A stretch of 45,664 nucleotides of DNA from an uncultured Draconibacterium sp. (lineage in GTDB: Bacteria; Bacteroidota; Bacteroidia; Bacteroidales; Prolixibacteraceae). The position numbers and the translations under genes are program-made. Shown piece after piece: positions 8,962-17,765 of the stretch. Within the stretch, counting starts at the first letter, position 1, and the number at the start of each line of letters is the position of its first letter. Location: positions 1 through 45,664 of the forward strand of contig NZ_CAJXYQ010000026.1 of NCBI RefSeq assembly GCF_913063105.1, in the 5' to 3' direction. The notes below the pieces were generated by a model. It made no database searches and was not told the DNA's origin. It saw nothing but the letters and a program-made list of their open reading frames with translations.

Positions 8962-8969
8962 TAAATTTG
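8962..8969 (+). promoter_or_regulatory. -7 box of phoH promoter
   Basis: TAAATTTG matches TAnnTTTG and lies 26 bases before the TTG start of phoH at 8996. No perfect -33 box is seen. Confidence 0.65.
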
Positions 8970-8995
8970 CACTGCTCAATTTTTAAGTATTAACA

Positions 8996-9973
8996 TTGGA
9001 TAAACAAATACTACTTGAAGGAATTGATCTCCTTGAATTTTTTGGAGTAAACAATTCAAAAATAGAACTTATAAAGCGGCTTTTCCCAAAGATAAATATC
9101 ACGGCACGCGGGCATGCACTCTTTATTCAGGGAGAACCAAAAGAAATTAAGGCTTTTGAAAAGAAGTTCGCTCTCCTGCTCGACCATTATTTTCAGTTTA
9201 ATATACTTACCGAAGAGATTATTAACGAATTAATGGCTTCGGGAATATCAACATTGGAAGAAAACGGAAGCAACGAACCCGACATTATTGTTTTTGGCAA
9301 TAGTGGAAAACCCGTGAGAGCCCGCACACCCAACCAGCGCCGATTGGTGGAGGCAAACGCAAAAAGCGATCTTATTTTTGCCATAGGCCCTGCCGGTACC
9401 GGAAAAACCTACACTGCAATTGCCCTGGCTGTCAGAGCGCTAAAAAATAAAGAAATACGCAAAATAATATTAAGCCGTCCGGCTGTTGAGGCCGGTGAGA
9501 ACCTCGGATTTCTTCCGGGCGATTTAAAAGACAAAATTGATCCTTACCTGCAACCGCTTTACGATGCCCTGCAAGATATGATTCCGGCTAAAAAACTGGA
9601 AGAATTTATGAAAGACGGAACCATACAAATTGCCCCGCTCGCCTTTATGCGCGGACGTACACTCAGCAATGCCTATGTTATTTTAGACGAAGCCCAGAAT
9701 ACCACCGTTAACCAGTTAAAAATGTTTTTAACGCGAATGGGAATGAATGCTAAATTTATAATTACCGGCGACATCACCCAAATAGACCTGCCCCGCAAAA
9801 GCAACTCGGGTTTGGTTCAGGCACTAAAAATTTTGAAAGGGATTAAAAGTATATCAACCATATATTTTGATAAAAAAGATATTGTGCGGCACAAACTGGT
9901 GCGCGATATTGTTGAAGCTTACGATAAACATGCTGATGAGCATGCACACACAAAAACGGCTGTGAAGGAATAA
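8996..9973 (+). CDS. phoH: PhoH family P-loop ATPase
   Basis: A 325-residue PhoH/PhoL-type cytoplasmic ATPase, linked in other bacteria to RNA metabolism and ribosome maturation. It has an N-terminal KH-like region (about 1-110), then Walker A GPAGTGKT near residue 137 and Walker B YVILDEAQN near residue 226, as in PF02562. The start is a TTG at 8996: no suitable in-frame ATG lies upstream, the promoter box at 8962-8969 fits this start, and the family usually begins just before the EGIDLLEFFGVNN block. Its neighbours are unrelated housekeeping genes, so it is probably monocistronic. Confidence 0.92.
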   Translation: MDKQILLEGIDLLEFFGVNNSKIELIKRLFPKINITARGHALFIQGEPKEIKAFEKKFALLLDHYFQFNILTEEIINELMASGISTLEENGSNEPDIIVFGNSGKPVRARTPNQRRLVEANAKSDLIFAIGPAGTGKTYTAIALAVRALKNKEIRKIILSRPAVEAGENLGFLPGDLKDKIDPYLQPLYDALQDMIPAKKLEEFMKDGTIQIAPLAFMRGRTLSNAYVILDEAQNTTVNQLKMFLTRMGMNAKFIITGDITQIDLPRKSNSGLVQALKILKGIKSISTIYFDKKDIVRHKLVRDIVEAYDKHADEHAHTKTAVKE

Positions 9974-10065
9974 AATGTTCACAACATAAACGCAAGGAAT
10001 ACAAACATTTATACCACAATATATTTTTGGGGTTTTGCCTGTTAAAAACTTAAACAAAAACGGTA

Positions 10066-10073
10066 TAAATTTG
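10066..10073 (+). promoter_or_regulatory. -7 box of purC promoter
   Basis: TAAATTTG matches TAnnTTTG. It gives a leader of about 70 bases before ATG 10147. I see no riboswitch structure in this leader. Confidence 0.6.
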
Positions 10074-10146
10074 TATTAAAACTGAGTTCTAAATCATTGT
10101 TACTATACATACCGAAATTCATCAACAAATAAATATTCAATAAAAA

Positions 10147-11100
10147 ATGGGCAACGCACTTACAAAAACAGCTTTTAATTTTCCGGGGCAAAAAAGCCAT
10201 TATAAAGGAAAGGTTCGCGACGTTTACAACATTAACGACGATTTTTTGGTAATGGTCGTTTCCGATCGTATTTCAGCATTCGATGTGGTTCTTCCGAAAG
10301 GAATTCCTTTTAAGGGACAGGTACTTAACCAAATTGCAGAAAAATTTCTGGATGCCACTGCCGACATTGTTCCAAACTGGAAAATTGCAACACCTGACCC
10401 GAACGTTACAGTAGGTCATTTTTGCGAAACATTTCCGGTTGAAATGATTGTGCGCGGATACTTAACCGGAAGCTCGTGGCGCCTGTACAAAAATGGCGGT
10501 CGCGATATTTGCGGCGTTCCACTTCCCGAAGGTTTAAAAGAACACCAGGCCTTTCCGGAGCCGCTGTTAACACCAACTACAAAGGCTGAGCAAGGTGCTC
10601 ACGACGAAAATATTTCGAGAGAAGAGATTATAAAACAAGGCCTGGTTTCTGAAGAAGACTATGTGGAACTGGAGCGTATTTCGCTTGAACTATTTAAACG
10701 TGGTAGCGAAATTGCCAAAGAAATGGGATTAATACTGGTGGATACCAAATACGAGTTTGGTAAAAAAGATGGCCAGATTTACCTGATTGATGAGATTCAC
10801 ACACCCGACTCGTCGCGTTATTTTTACGCCGATGGTTACCAGGAACGATTTGATAAAGGCGAAAACCAGAAGCAGCTTTCGAAAGAATTTGTACGCGAAT
10901 GGTTAATGGAAAATAATTTCCAGGGGCGCGAAGGCGATGTTTTACCCGAAATTCCGGAAGAATTTGTAAACCAGGTATCGGAACGCTACATTGAGCTTTA
11001 CGAAAGTATTACCGGCGATAAATTTGTAAAATCGGATACTACAAAAATTGAAGAGCGCATTGAAAATGCCGTCAACGATTTTTTAAAAAAACAAGCATAA
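10147..11100 (+). CDS. purC: phosphoribosylaminoimidazole-succinocarboxamide synthase (SAICAR synthetase)
   Basis: A 317-residue enzyme of purine biosynthesis that joins CAIR and aspartate using ATP to give SAICAR. It is the longer form, similar to the yeast-type enzymes. Recognisable blocks are [59 protein letters not shown] and [13 protein letters not shown], covering the ATP and aspartate sites. It starts at ATG 10147 and is followed by a strong hairpin terminator at 11125-11155, so it is a single-gene unit. No other pur genes are nearby. Confidence 0.96.
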   Translation: MGNALTKTAFNFPGQKSHYKGKVRDVYNINDDFLVMVVSDRISAFDVVLPKGIPFKGQVLNQIAEKFLDATADIVPNWKIATPDPNVTVGHFCETFPVEMIVRGYLTGSSWRLYKNGGRDICGVPLPEGLKEHQAFPEPLLTPTTKAEQGAHDENISREEIIKQGLVSEEDYVELERISLELFKRGSEIAKEMGLILVDTKYEFGKKDGQIYLIDEIHTPDSSRYFYADGYQERFDKGENQKQLSKEFVREWLMENNFQGREGDVLPEIPEEFVNQVSERYIELYESITGDKFVKSDTTKIEERIENAVNDFLKKQA

Positions 11101-11124
11101 AAAACACCACTTGCCAATAAACTG

Positions 11125-11155
11125 AAACACCTGCTTAAAATGAGCGGGTGTTTTT
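11125..11155 (+). terminator. rho-independent terminator of purC
   Basis: The arms AAACACCTGCT and AGCGGGTGTTT pair over 11 bases with one G-T pair, with a 7-base loop, followed by TTTGTTT. It lies 24 bases after the purC stop. Confidence 0.88.
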
Positions 11156-11216
11156 GTTTCTAATATTTATTGTTAACTTCCCATCATTTAACACAAACAA
11201 AAAAGCCAAAACCAAT

Positions 11217-12695
11217 ATGTTAAAACCTCTTATTATAAGCATCATTCTTCTGTTCAGCTTTCAAACAATTTATGCCCAGAAAAAATACATTAACCGAAAA
11301 GTTGCCCAAAAAAATTATGATGGCTACCTGTTAATGACTGAAAAGAAATACCACGAGGCACTTCAGCTTTTTGATGAAGCCATTAGCGATGACTCCGAAG
11401 CCTTTTTTATTTATCAAAACAGGGCACTTTGTAAACTGCATTTAAAAGATACCATTGGTGCCATTGCTGATTTCAAAACGAACATTAACCTGGAACCAAA
11501 TAATGCTGAAACCCGGTATGCCCTGGGTAACATTTATAAACACTGGAAAGATTCGGCAAATGCCATCAACTATTTTGTGCCGGCCATTGAAATAGCTGCA
11601 GAAGATTTTAGCCAGACAAAACTGGTTTACATGAGCCAGTTTGCCGGAAACTATTATCGGTTAAACGAGAAATACGATTCGGCACTGGTGTTTTATAACC
11701 GGGTTAAACAGTATACGCCCGAAAATGCTTCGGTTTATATTAATTGTGCCGTGTGCAGTTTTTACCTTGATAGCCTTGATAAATTCTGTGCCAATCTGGA
11801 AAAAGCATTTGTACTGGGAGGCGATATAAACTGTATTGCTTTAAGTGCTTATTGCAATGGCTGCACCCATTTACTGGAAGCACGGGGCCACACTGATACA
11901 CTTTCGAGAGCGCTCGACACAAGATTAGCTGGTATTATTTCGGATACGATATACTATCGGCAACCGAAAAATCGACCTTATGATTTTTGGGAAAAAGACA
12001 ACAACCGAAAGGTAAAAGTATACTTTAACGAAAACTGGCAGATTTGTTTACCCGAGAAGGCCAGCTATTACCGGGAAGCCTTCTGGACCAAAGCTCTTAA
12101 TAATTTTGGAGGAGAATTTAAAGATTACTATATCACCGGAGAACTTTTTGCAACAGGAAGATTGGAGCGCACAAAAATTGTTGGTGATTACGCAGAATAT
12201 TATAAAAACGGAAACCCTAAACTTCATGCCCAATTTAACCACACACAGCCCATTGGAATATGGAATTACTTCCTAAAAGATGGCGATTTAGACATGAAAA
12301 TCATTTTTAAGAATGAGACCTTTGAAATTAAAATCATCAATAAAAACAATCCAAACGCTGAAATAACTTCCGGCACCGGATCTTTTGAAATTGTTACCGA
12401 AAAATGGAAAGACCTCTCTTTTGTGTTAAAAGGCGAGTTTTTAAAAACCAACCGCAACGGCGTATGGACCTACCAGCAAAACGATGAAATAATTCTTAAA
12501 GAAAAATACAAAAACGGGAAATTTAGAAATGGCTTTGTTGAATCAGACTTTGGCAGATTACCTTTAACGAAAAGTGGTATTCAGGGGCATATTTTTATTC
12601 CGCCCCACCTCACACAAATTACCGCATTATACTTTTCGTCTATTGAGGCAGCCAGACATTATTCATTCATAAAAAGAGTTGAAATAGAATACTAA
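11217..12695 (+). CDS. exported TPR protein with MORN-like C-terminal region
   Basis: A 492-residue secreted protein. A signal peptide (about 1-21, LLFSFQTIYAQK) precedes tetratricopeptide-like helical repeats over about residues 28-190 (for example YHEALQLFDEAISDD and NAETRYALGNIYKH), a cysteine-containing linker, and a C-terminal half with MORN-type repeats such as YYKNGNPKLHAQF and KNGKFRNGF. ATG 11217 is chosen because the in-frame upstream TTG at 11148 lies inside the purC terminator and would break the signal peptide. Such TPR-MORN proteins are common in Bacteroidota and probably mediate protein contacts in the periplasm. The function is unknown. It stands alone between purC and a thioredoxin-like gene. 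Confidence 0.82.
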   Translation: MLKPLIISIILLFSFQTIYAQKKYINRKVAQKNYDGYLLMTEKKYHEALQLFDEAISDDSEAFFIYQNRALCKLHLKDTIGAIADFKTNINLEPNNAETRYALGNIYKHWKDSANAINYFVPAIEIAAEDFSQTKLVYMSQFAGNYYRLNEKYDSALVFYNRVKQYTPENASVYINCAVCSFYLDSLDKFCANLEKAFVLGGDINCIALSAYCNGCTHLLEARGHTDTLSRALDTRLAGIISDTIYYRQPKNRPYDFWEKDNNRKVKVYFNENWQICLPEKASYYREAFWTKALNNFGGEFKDYYITGELFATGRLERTKIVGDYAEYYKNGNPKLHAQFNHTQPIGIWNYFLKDGDLDMKIIFKNETFEIKIINKNNPNAEITSGTGSFEIVTEKWKDLSFVLKGEFLKTNRNGVWTYQQNDEIILKEKYKNGKFRNGFVESDFGRLPLTKSGIQGHIFIPPHLTQITALYFSSIEAARHYSFIKRVEIEY

Positions 12696-12756
12696 ATTTA
12701 CTTTCTTCGCAATAGCTATATTTTTAAAAGTCTATTTACATTTATAAAACGGAATA

Positions 12757-13257
12757 ATGAAACAATTATCAATACTCATTTTTATCACATTTTTTTCGTT
12801 TAGCAGCTTCGCACAAGATGCTTTCACTCTGGTTAAAGAAGGGGAATTAGCTCCCGATTTCACCATCCTGCTCGAAGATGGATCAGAAAAACAGCTTTCC
12901 GATTTAAAAGGCAAAGTGGTGTGGATAAACTTTTTTGCCGATTGGTGTCCGCCCTGCCGAAAGGAACTGCCCCACCTCGACAAGGAAGTATACGAAAAAT
13001 TTAAAGACCAGGCATTTGAAGTACTGGTAATTGGCCGCGAACACGATTGGACGACGGTAAATAATTTCAAAAAAGAAAAAGGCTACAAAATGCCATTTTA
13101 CCCCGACCCAAAACGCGAGATTTTTTCAAAATATGCCAAGCAAAATATCCCCCGAAATTTTATAATTGATAAACAGGGAAAAATAATTGTTTCATCAATT
13201 GGCTTCAATGAAAAGGAGTTTAAAGAAATGATTGCAAAGGTTAAAGAGTTGCTGTAA
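12757..13257 (+). CDS. TlpA-like periplasmic thioredoxin
   Basis: A 166-residue thiol-disulfide oxidoreductase of the TlpA/ResA group. A signal peptide (about 1-20, FSFSSFAQD) exports it, followed by an AhpC/TSA-like thioredoxin fold. The active site is DWCPPCRKE near residues 66-74, and the cis-proline region reads NIPRNFIIDKQGKI. It probably reduces disulfides in the periplasm, for example during cytochrome c or cell-envelope protein maturation; the partner cannot be read from the sequence. The gene starts at an ATG 61 bases after the TPR protein gene. Confidence 0.92.
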   Translation: MKQLSILIFITFFSFSSFAQDAFTLVKEGELAPDFTILLEDGSEKQLSDLKGKVVWINFFADWCPPCRKELPHLDKEVYEKFKDQAFEVLVIGREHDWTTVNNFKKEKGYKMPFYPDPKREIFSKYAKQNIPRNFIIDKQGKIIVSSIGFNEKEFKEMIAKVKELL

Positions 13258-13395
13258 TCCATAAACCCCAGTAGAAAATTGCATTTTTATAATGCATTTT
13301 ATTAATCTTTTGTTTAGATAAATTATGTAAACCAAACAATTTTCCATACCTTGGATGCGATAAATGTTGTTTAATTCTAAAAACCCTTCTATTCT

Positions 13396-15114
13396 ATGAA
13401 AAAAATGTTGTGGAAAATTGTGCCGCTCTTTTTGATGCTGGCAGTAATTCAATCGTGTAATGAAGCACTGGTAGAGACCGAATCCCCAGATGAAATGGGA
13501 ATGGAGCTAAAGTCGGCTTCCAGCGAAAAACAAAGTTACATTGTAGTATTAAATGATGCTGAACTGAGTTCCGAACTTTCGAAACTTAAAGGCTACGAAA
13601 AAAAGCAGGAAAAGGTAAAAGCCACTACTGCTAAAATTTTAAAACGTGCCGGTATTACCGATGGCGAAATCGGCTATGCATACACTTCAGCGCTGCAAGG
13701 ATTCTCTGTAAAATTACCTCCGGGTCAATTGAAGAAACTTGAAGCCGATCCTTCGGTTAAATATGTTGAAGAAGACCAGGTTGTAATTTTGAAACAACCA
13801 ACTAATATTCTGAAAAGGCCAACTCCTACTCCGAGCGAATCAACGCCTTATGGTGTTCCGCGTGTTGGTGGTGGTGCCACATACAGCGGCTCCAATGTAG
13901 CCTGGGTATTGGATACCGGAATTGACCTGGACCATCCTGACCTAAATGTTGATGCAGGCAGAAGTGTTGCTTTCGGACAAACAACACCTGACGATGGACA
14001 CGGACACGGTACACACTGCGCCGGAACCATTGCAGCTATCGATAATGAGATAGGAGTAATTGGTGTTGCAGCCGGTGCAACTGTTATTGCGGTTCGGATT
14101 TTAGATTATCGTGGCTATGGATTATCTTCTGACTGTATTGCTGGTGTTGATCACGTTGCAGCAAATGGCACTCCCGGAGATGTTGCCAACATGAGCGTTG
14201 GTTACCCCAACGAATCAGCCCTTGATCAGGCCGTTGTTAATGCTGCTAGCCAAGGTATTTTCTTTGCCGTAGCTGCCGGTAACGATGGAATGAGCATCTA
14301 TGATGCTATTCAGGTTAGTCCGGGACGTGCAAACGGAACAAACTTATGGACTGTTTCGGCAATGGATATTAACGACGATTTTGCCTATTTCTCTAACTAC
14401 GGTTATCCTACAGTTGATATTTGCGGCCCCGGTGTTGATGTGTATTCATGCTATTTAAATGGCGGTTATACAACAATGAGCGGAACTTCGATGGCTACAC
14501 CACATGTTGCCGGTGTTCTGCTGGTTACAGGCGGTAATCCCGGTACCGATGGATACGTTGATGGCGACCCGGATGGAAATGCTGATCCAATTGCTTATAT
14601 CGGAGAGGTTGCTCCTCCGGTTAACCAGGCACCAAATGCCAATTTCTCCTATTCTGTTAGCGACTTAACAGTTTCATTCGCTGATGCCAGCACCGATGAC
14701 AATGGCATTACTTCATGGTCGTGGGATTTTAACGGAGAAGGTTCTTCAACGGCTCAAAATCCAAGTTTCACCTTCGGTGGTTATGGCAGCAAAACGGTTA
14801 GCTTAACCGTTTCGGATGGTGAATATACCGACACTTATACCGAAGTAATTACCTTAACCGAAGAACCAGTTGGAGGCGACATTACTTTAACTGCTGTTAT
14901 GCGTAAAGTTCGTGGTATTCGTTATGTAGATTTAACCTGGAGTGGTGCAAATGGCAGCCAGATTGACGTTAAAATAAACGGTGTAACAACTACCACCATC
15001 AACAACGATGGCAGCGAAACCTTAGATATGGGAAGATCAAGCGGAACCTTTGTGTTCACAGTATGCGAAACCGATGGTTCATCCTGCTCAAACGATGTTT
15101 CACTTCTGCTCTAG
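13396..15114 (+). CDS. subtilisin-like serine protease lipoprotein with PKD domain
   Basis: A 572-residue secreted protease of family S8. A lipoprotein signal ends in QSC, with acidic residues soon after the cysteine, which suggests outer-membrane and perhaps surface location. An I9 inhibitor propeptide covers about residues 45-130. The catalytic triad is Asp173 (LDTGIDLDHPD), His204 (GHGHGTHCAG) and Ser365 (SGTSMATPHVAG). A PKD domain follows (about 414-490), then an 80-residue beta-rich, FN3-like C-terminal domain with two cysteines. A terminator lies just downstream, and the next gene is a shorter paralogue ending where this protein's PKD domain begins. Confidence 0.93.
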   Translation: MKKMLWKIVPLFLMLAVIQSCNEALVETESPDEMGMELKSASSEKQSYIVVLNDAELSSELSKLKGYEKKQEKVKATTAKILKRAGITDGEIGYAYTSALQGFSVKLPPGQLKKLEADPSVKYVEEDQVVILKQPTNILKRPTPTPSESTPYGVPRVGGGATYSGSNVAWVLDTGIDLDHPDLNVDAGRSVAFGQTTPDDGHGHGTHCAGTIAAIDNEIGVIGVAAGATVIAVRILDYRGYGLSSDCIAGVDHVAANGTPGDVANMSVGYPNESALDQAVVNAASQGIFFAVAAGNDGMSIYDAIQVSPGRANGTNLWTVSAMDINDDFAYFSNYGYPTVDICGPGVDVYSCYLNGGYTTMSGTSMATPHVAGVLLVTGGNPGTDGYVDGDPDGNADPIAYIGEVAPPVNQAPNANFSYSVSDLTVSFADASTDDNGITSWSWDFNGEGSSTAQNPSFTFGGYGSKTVSLTVSDGEYTDTYTEVITLTEEPVGGDITLTAVMRKVRGIRYVDLTWSGANGSQIDVKINGVTTTTINNDGSETLDMGRSSGTFVFTVCETDGSSCSNDVSLLL

Positions 15115-15135
15115 AAGTTTAATAAAATAATTGGT

Positions 15136-15164
15136 AAACCCGGGTACTTTTATCCGGGTTTTCT
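15136..15164 (+). terminator. terminator of the first S8 protease gene
   Basis: AAACCCGG pairs perfectly with CCGGGTTT (15154-15161) around a 10-base loop and is followed by TTTTC. It lies 22 bases after the stop codon. Confidence 0.87.
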
Positions 15165-15337
15165 TATGCCTGTACTTCCCGTAATCAGCCTATTGTCGCA
15201 ACAAAAAAACGGATCAGAAACTCCTCTACAGCTCCACTTAAACATTTAAGATAAATTGGTGTTTTATTTTTAAGTCTAAAAAATGAGGGCTTTCACGAGT
15301 TTGCTTACAATATAGATCGTACAAATAAATACTAAAC

Positions 15338-16558
15338 ATGAATTTTATGAAAAACAAAGGTTTTAAAGTAATCGCCTTACTATGTATCGGCGCATTAATT
15401 TTCTCGTGTAATGACAAACTGATTACCGAAGATGCTAACGATGAGCTTCAGTTAAAAGCCGCCTCGTCAGCGAAGAAAAGCTATATCGTGGTACTCAACG
15501 ATGCTGAACTCGAAAACGAGTTAACCATACTAAAAGGCTACGAGAAAAAACAGAATGCTGTAAAAGCAAAATCACAAAAGATTTTAACCCGAGCAGGAAT
15601 TACTGATGGTGAACTTGGCTTTACCTATGGAACAGCTTTGAAAGGATTTTCGGTGAAAATTGCGCCGGGCCAGCTTAAAAAACTTATGGCAGACCCTTCA
15701 ATTGCTTATATTGAGGAAGATAAAGTTATAGCTTTAGCCCCACCTCCGGGCAAAGGAAAACCAGATAATGGAGGAGGTGATGATGGTGGAAGTTCAAGCC
15801 AAACCGTTCCGTGGGGAATAACACGGGTTGGCGGAGCGGCTGATGGTACTGGCTTAAGGGCCTGGATTATTGATTCAGGTATCGATCTAGACCATCCCGA
15901 CCTAAACGTAAATACTTCGCTTAGTCAGAGTTTCCTGTCGGGAAAAGATGCTAATAATCCCGACGACCAAAACGGGCATGGGACACATGTGGCAGGAACC
16001 GTAGCAGCCATTGATAATAACATTGGCGTTGTTGGTGTTGCTGCAGGTGCTGAAGTAATTTCTGTTAGAGTGCTCGACAGACGTGGAAGTGGCAGTTATT
16101 CGGGCGTAATAGCCGGAATCGATTATGTGGGCACGGAAGGAAAGGCAGGCGATGTCGCAAATATGAGTCTGGGAGGTGGCTTTTCGCAAGCAGTTAATGA
16201 TGCGGTTGTTGCAGCATCAAAAAATGTAATCTTCGTATTGGCAGCTGGTAATGAAAGTACAGATGCTGCTTCAAAATCTCCGGCAAGTGCCAATGGCAAT
16301 AACATTTACACCATTTCAGCAATGGGACAAGGCGATAACTGGGCAAGTTTTTCAAATTATGGCAATCCTCCGGTTGACTATTGTGCTCCGGGTGTAGGTA
16401 TCAATTCTACCTGGAAAAACGGAGGGTACAATTCCATTAGCGGTACATCAATGGCTGCTCCACACGTAGCAGGTATTTTATTACTCGGAAACCTTTCAAG
16501 CAGTGGAACTGTAAATGGCGATCCAGATGGAAATCCTGATCCGATTGCACACCTATAA
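15338..16558 (+). CDS. subtilisin-like serine protease lipoprotein, short paralogue
   Basis: A 406-residue S8 protease closely related to the gene before it. It has a lipoprotein signal ending FSC (start at 15338, or at ATG 15347), an I9 propeptide (about 47-132), a glycine- and proline-rich linker (about 137-155), then the catalytic Asp179 (IDSGIDLDHPD), His214 (NGHGTHVAG) and Ser371 (SGTSMAAPHVAG). The protein stops at DPDGNPDPIAHL, the point where the longer paralogue continues into PKD and FN3-like domains. The gene has its own terminator, so the pair is a tandem duplication with independent expression. It probably degrades extracellular protein. Confidence 0.92.
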   Translation: MNFMKNKGFKVIALLCIGALIFSCNDKLITEDANDELQLKAASSAKKSYIVVLNDAELENELTILKGYEKKQNAVKAKSQKILTRAGITDGELGFTYGTALKGFSVKIAPGQLKKLMADPSIAYIEEDKVIALAPPPGKGKPDNGGGDDGGSSSQTVPWGITRVGGAADGTGLRAWIIDSGIDLDHPDLNVNTSLSQSFLSGKDANNPDDQNGHGTHVAGTVAAIDNNIGVVGVAAGAEVISVRVLDRRGSGSYSGVIAGIDYVGTEGKAGDVANMSLGGGFSQAVNDAVVAASKNVIFVLAAGNESTDAASKSPASANGNNIYTISAMGQGDNWASFSNYGNPPVDYCAPGVGINSTWKNGGYNSISGTSMAAPHVAGILLLGNLSSSGTVNGDPDGNPDPIAHL

Positions 16559-16581
16559 ATTAAATAACAAATCTGATTAAT

Positions 16582-16610
16582 AAACCCGGATTTAACAATT
16601 CGGGTTTTCT
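16582..16610 (+). terminator. terminator of the second S8 protease gene
   Basis: AAACCCG (16582-16588) pairs with CGGGTTT (16601-16607), followed by TCTTTTG. The stem sequence is nearly the same as in the terminator of the upstream paralogue, which suggests that the duplication included the terminator. Confidence 0.83.
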
Positions 16611-16663
16611 TTTGCTTCATTTTAAGATTTTAAGCTCTTTTTTGCTCTTTTTGTTGATTTGTG

Positions 16664-16671
16664 TATTTTTG
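16664..16671 (+). promoter_or_regulatory. -7 box of trhO promoter
   Basis: TATTTTTG matches TAnnTTTG and lies 25 bases before ATG 16697. It overlaps a possible upstream GTG start at 16661, which is therefore unlikely to be used. Confidence 0.65.
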
Positions 16672-16696
16672 CCGCGCATTTATAAACATTGCAGTT

Positions 16697-17725
16697 ATGT
16701 TTTTATACAACCGGGTAAATAAAGAAGAACTAAAAAAAAGGCTCGCTGAAGAACGCTTTCAACGAAAAACCATTTCATTTTATCGTTATCATATTCTGGA
16801 GGATCCACAGGCATTTCGCGATGAACTTTTTCGTGACTGGTTTCCCTTGGATTGCTTTGGCCGCATTTATGTGGCTCGCGAAGGAATTAATGCACAAATG
16901 AGTGTTCCGGAGCATCACTTCGAAGCATTTCTTCAAACAATGAAAAAATACGAAATTCTGAACGAAATTCCGATAAAGTATGCCATTGAAGATGATGGTA
17001 AATCGTTTTATAAACTAACCATTAAAGTACGTCCTAAACTTGTTGCCGATGGTTTGGATGACCATGCCTACGATGTTACCAACGTTGGAAAACACCTGAG
17101 CGGGCTGGAATTCCACAACGAAATTGGCAAAGAAAACACTGTGCTTGTTGATATGCGCAACTACTACGAAAGCGAGATTGGGCATTTTGAAGGAGCCATT
17201 TGCCCCGAAGCGGATACTTTTCGGGAGGAGCTTGAAATGGTTACCGACCTGCTTGAAAACAAAAAGGACCAGAAAATACTGCTGTACTGCACCGGAGGAA
17301 TTCGTTGCGAAAAAGCCAGTGCCTACCTGAAACACCAGGGTTTTAACGATGTAAACCAGTTGCATGGCGGCGTTTTGGAATATGCCCGTCAGATAAAAGC
17401 GGCAAAGCTCGATTCAAAGTTCTTAGGTAAAAACTTTGTGTTTGACGAACGTTTGGGAGAAAGTGTAAACGGCGAAATTATTTCGAAATGTCATCAGTGT
17501 GGAAAGCCCTGTGATTCGCATACCAACTGCGATAATCACGGCTGCCATATTCTATTTATCCAGTGCCCGGAGTGTGCCGAAAAATATCACGGTTGCTGCA
17601 CTCCCGAATGTGCCGACGAGAAAATGCAAGACACCGGCCGTCCATCCAATTTGCGCATTGGATTTGGAAACAGTCGGAAATTCAGAAAAAGCCTTTCGTT
17701 AATGCAACTCGAGCAACAGAAATAA
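16697..17725 (+). CDS. trhO: tRNA uridine(34) hydroxylase, rhodanese family (TrhO/YceA)
   Basis: A 342-residue enzyme that oxidises U34 of certain tRNAs to 5-hydroxyuridine. An N-terminal ferredoxin-like domain (with REGINAQMS, typical of the family) precedes a rhodanese domain whose active-site loop is CTGGIRCEK. A C-terminal cysteine-rich extension (CHQCGKPCDSHTNC through CCTPEC) resembles a zinc-binding segment and is usual in the longer family members. ATG 16697 is chosen because the promoter lies between it and the upstream GTG. It is followed closely by a dihydrouridine synthase gene with its own promoter, so two tRNA-modification genes sit together. Confidence 0.93.
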   Translation: MFLYNRVNKEELKKRLAEERFQRKTISFYRYHILEDPQAFRDELFRDWFPLDCFGRIYVAREGINAQMSVPEHHFEAFLQTMKKYEILNEIPIKYAIEDDGKSFYKLTIKVRPKLVADGLDDHAYDVTNVGKHLSGLEFHNEIGKENTVLVDMRNYYESEIGHFEGAICPEADTFREELEMVTDLLENKKDQKILLYCTGGIRCEKASAYLKHQGFNDVNQLHGGVLEYARQIKAAKLDSKFLGKNFVFDERLGESVNGEIISKCHQCGKPCDSHTNCDNHGCHILFIQCPECAEKYHGCCTPECADEKMQDTGRPSNLRIGFGNSRKFRKSLSLMQLEQQK

Positions 17726-17730
17726 TTGCA

Positions 17731-17761
17731 TTGTACACTTTTATATGTTTTGGTAATTTTG
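17731..17761 (+). promoter_or_regulatory. promoter of the dihydrouridine synthase gene
   Basis: TTG (17731-17733), 20 bases, then TAATTTTG (17754-17761). Only four bases separate the -7 box from ATG 17766, so the transcript would be leaderless or nearly so. Confidence 0.65.
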
Positions 17762-17765
17762 CATC

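Noticed and set aside
11148..11216. N-terminal extension of the TPR protein
   Set aside because: The extension begins inside the purC terminator; ATG 11217 gives a clean signal peptide.
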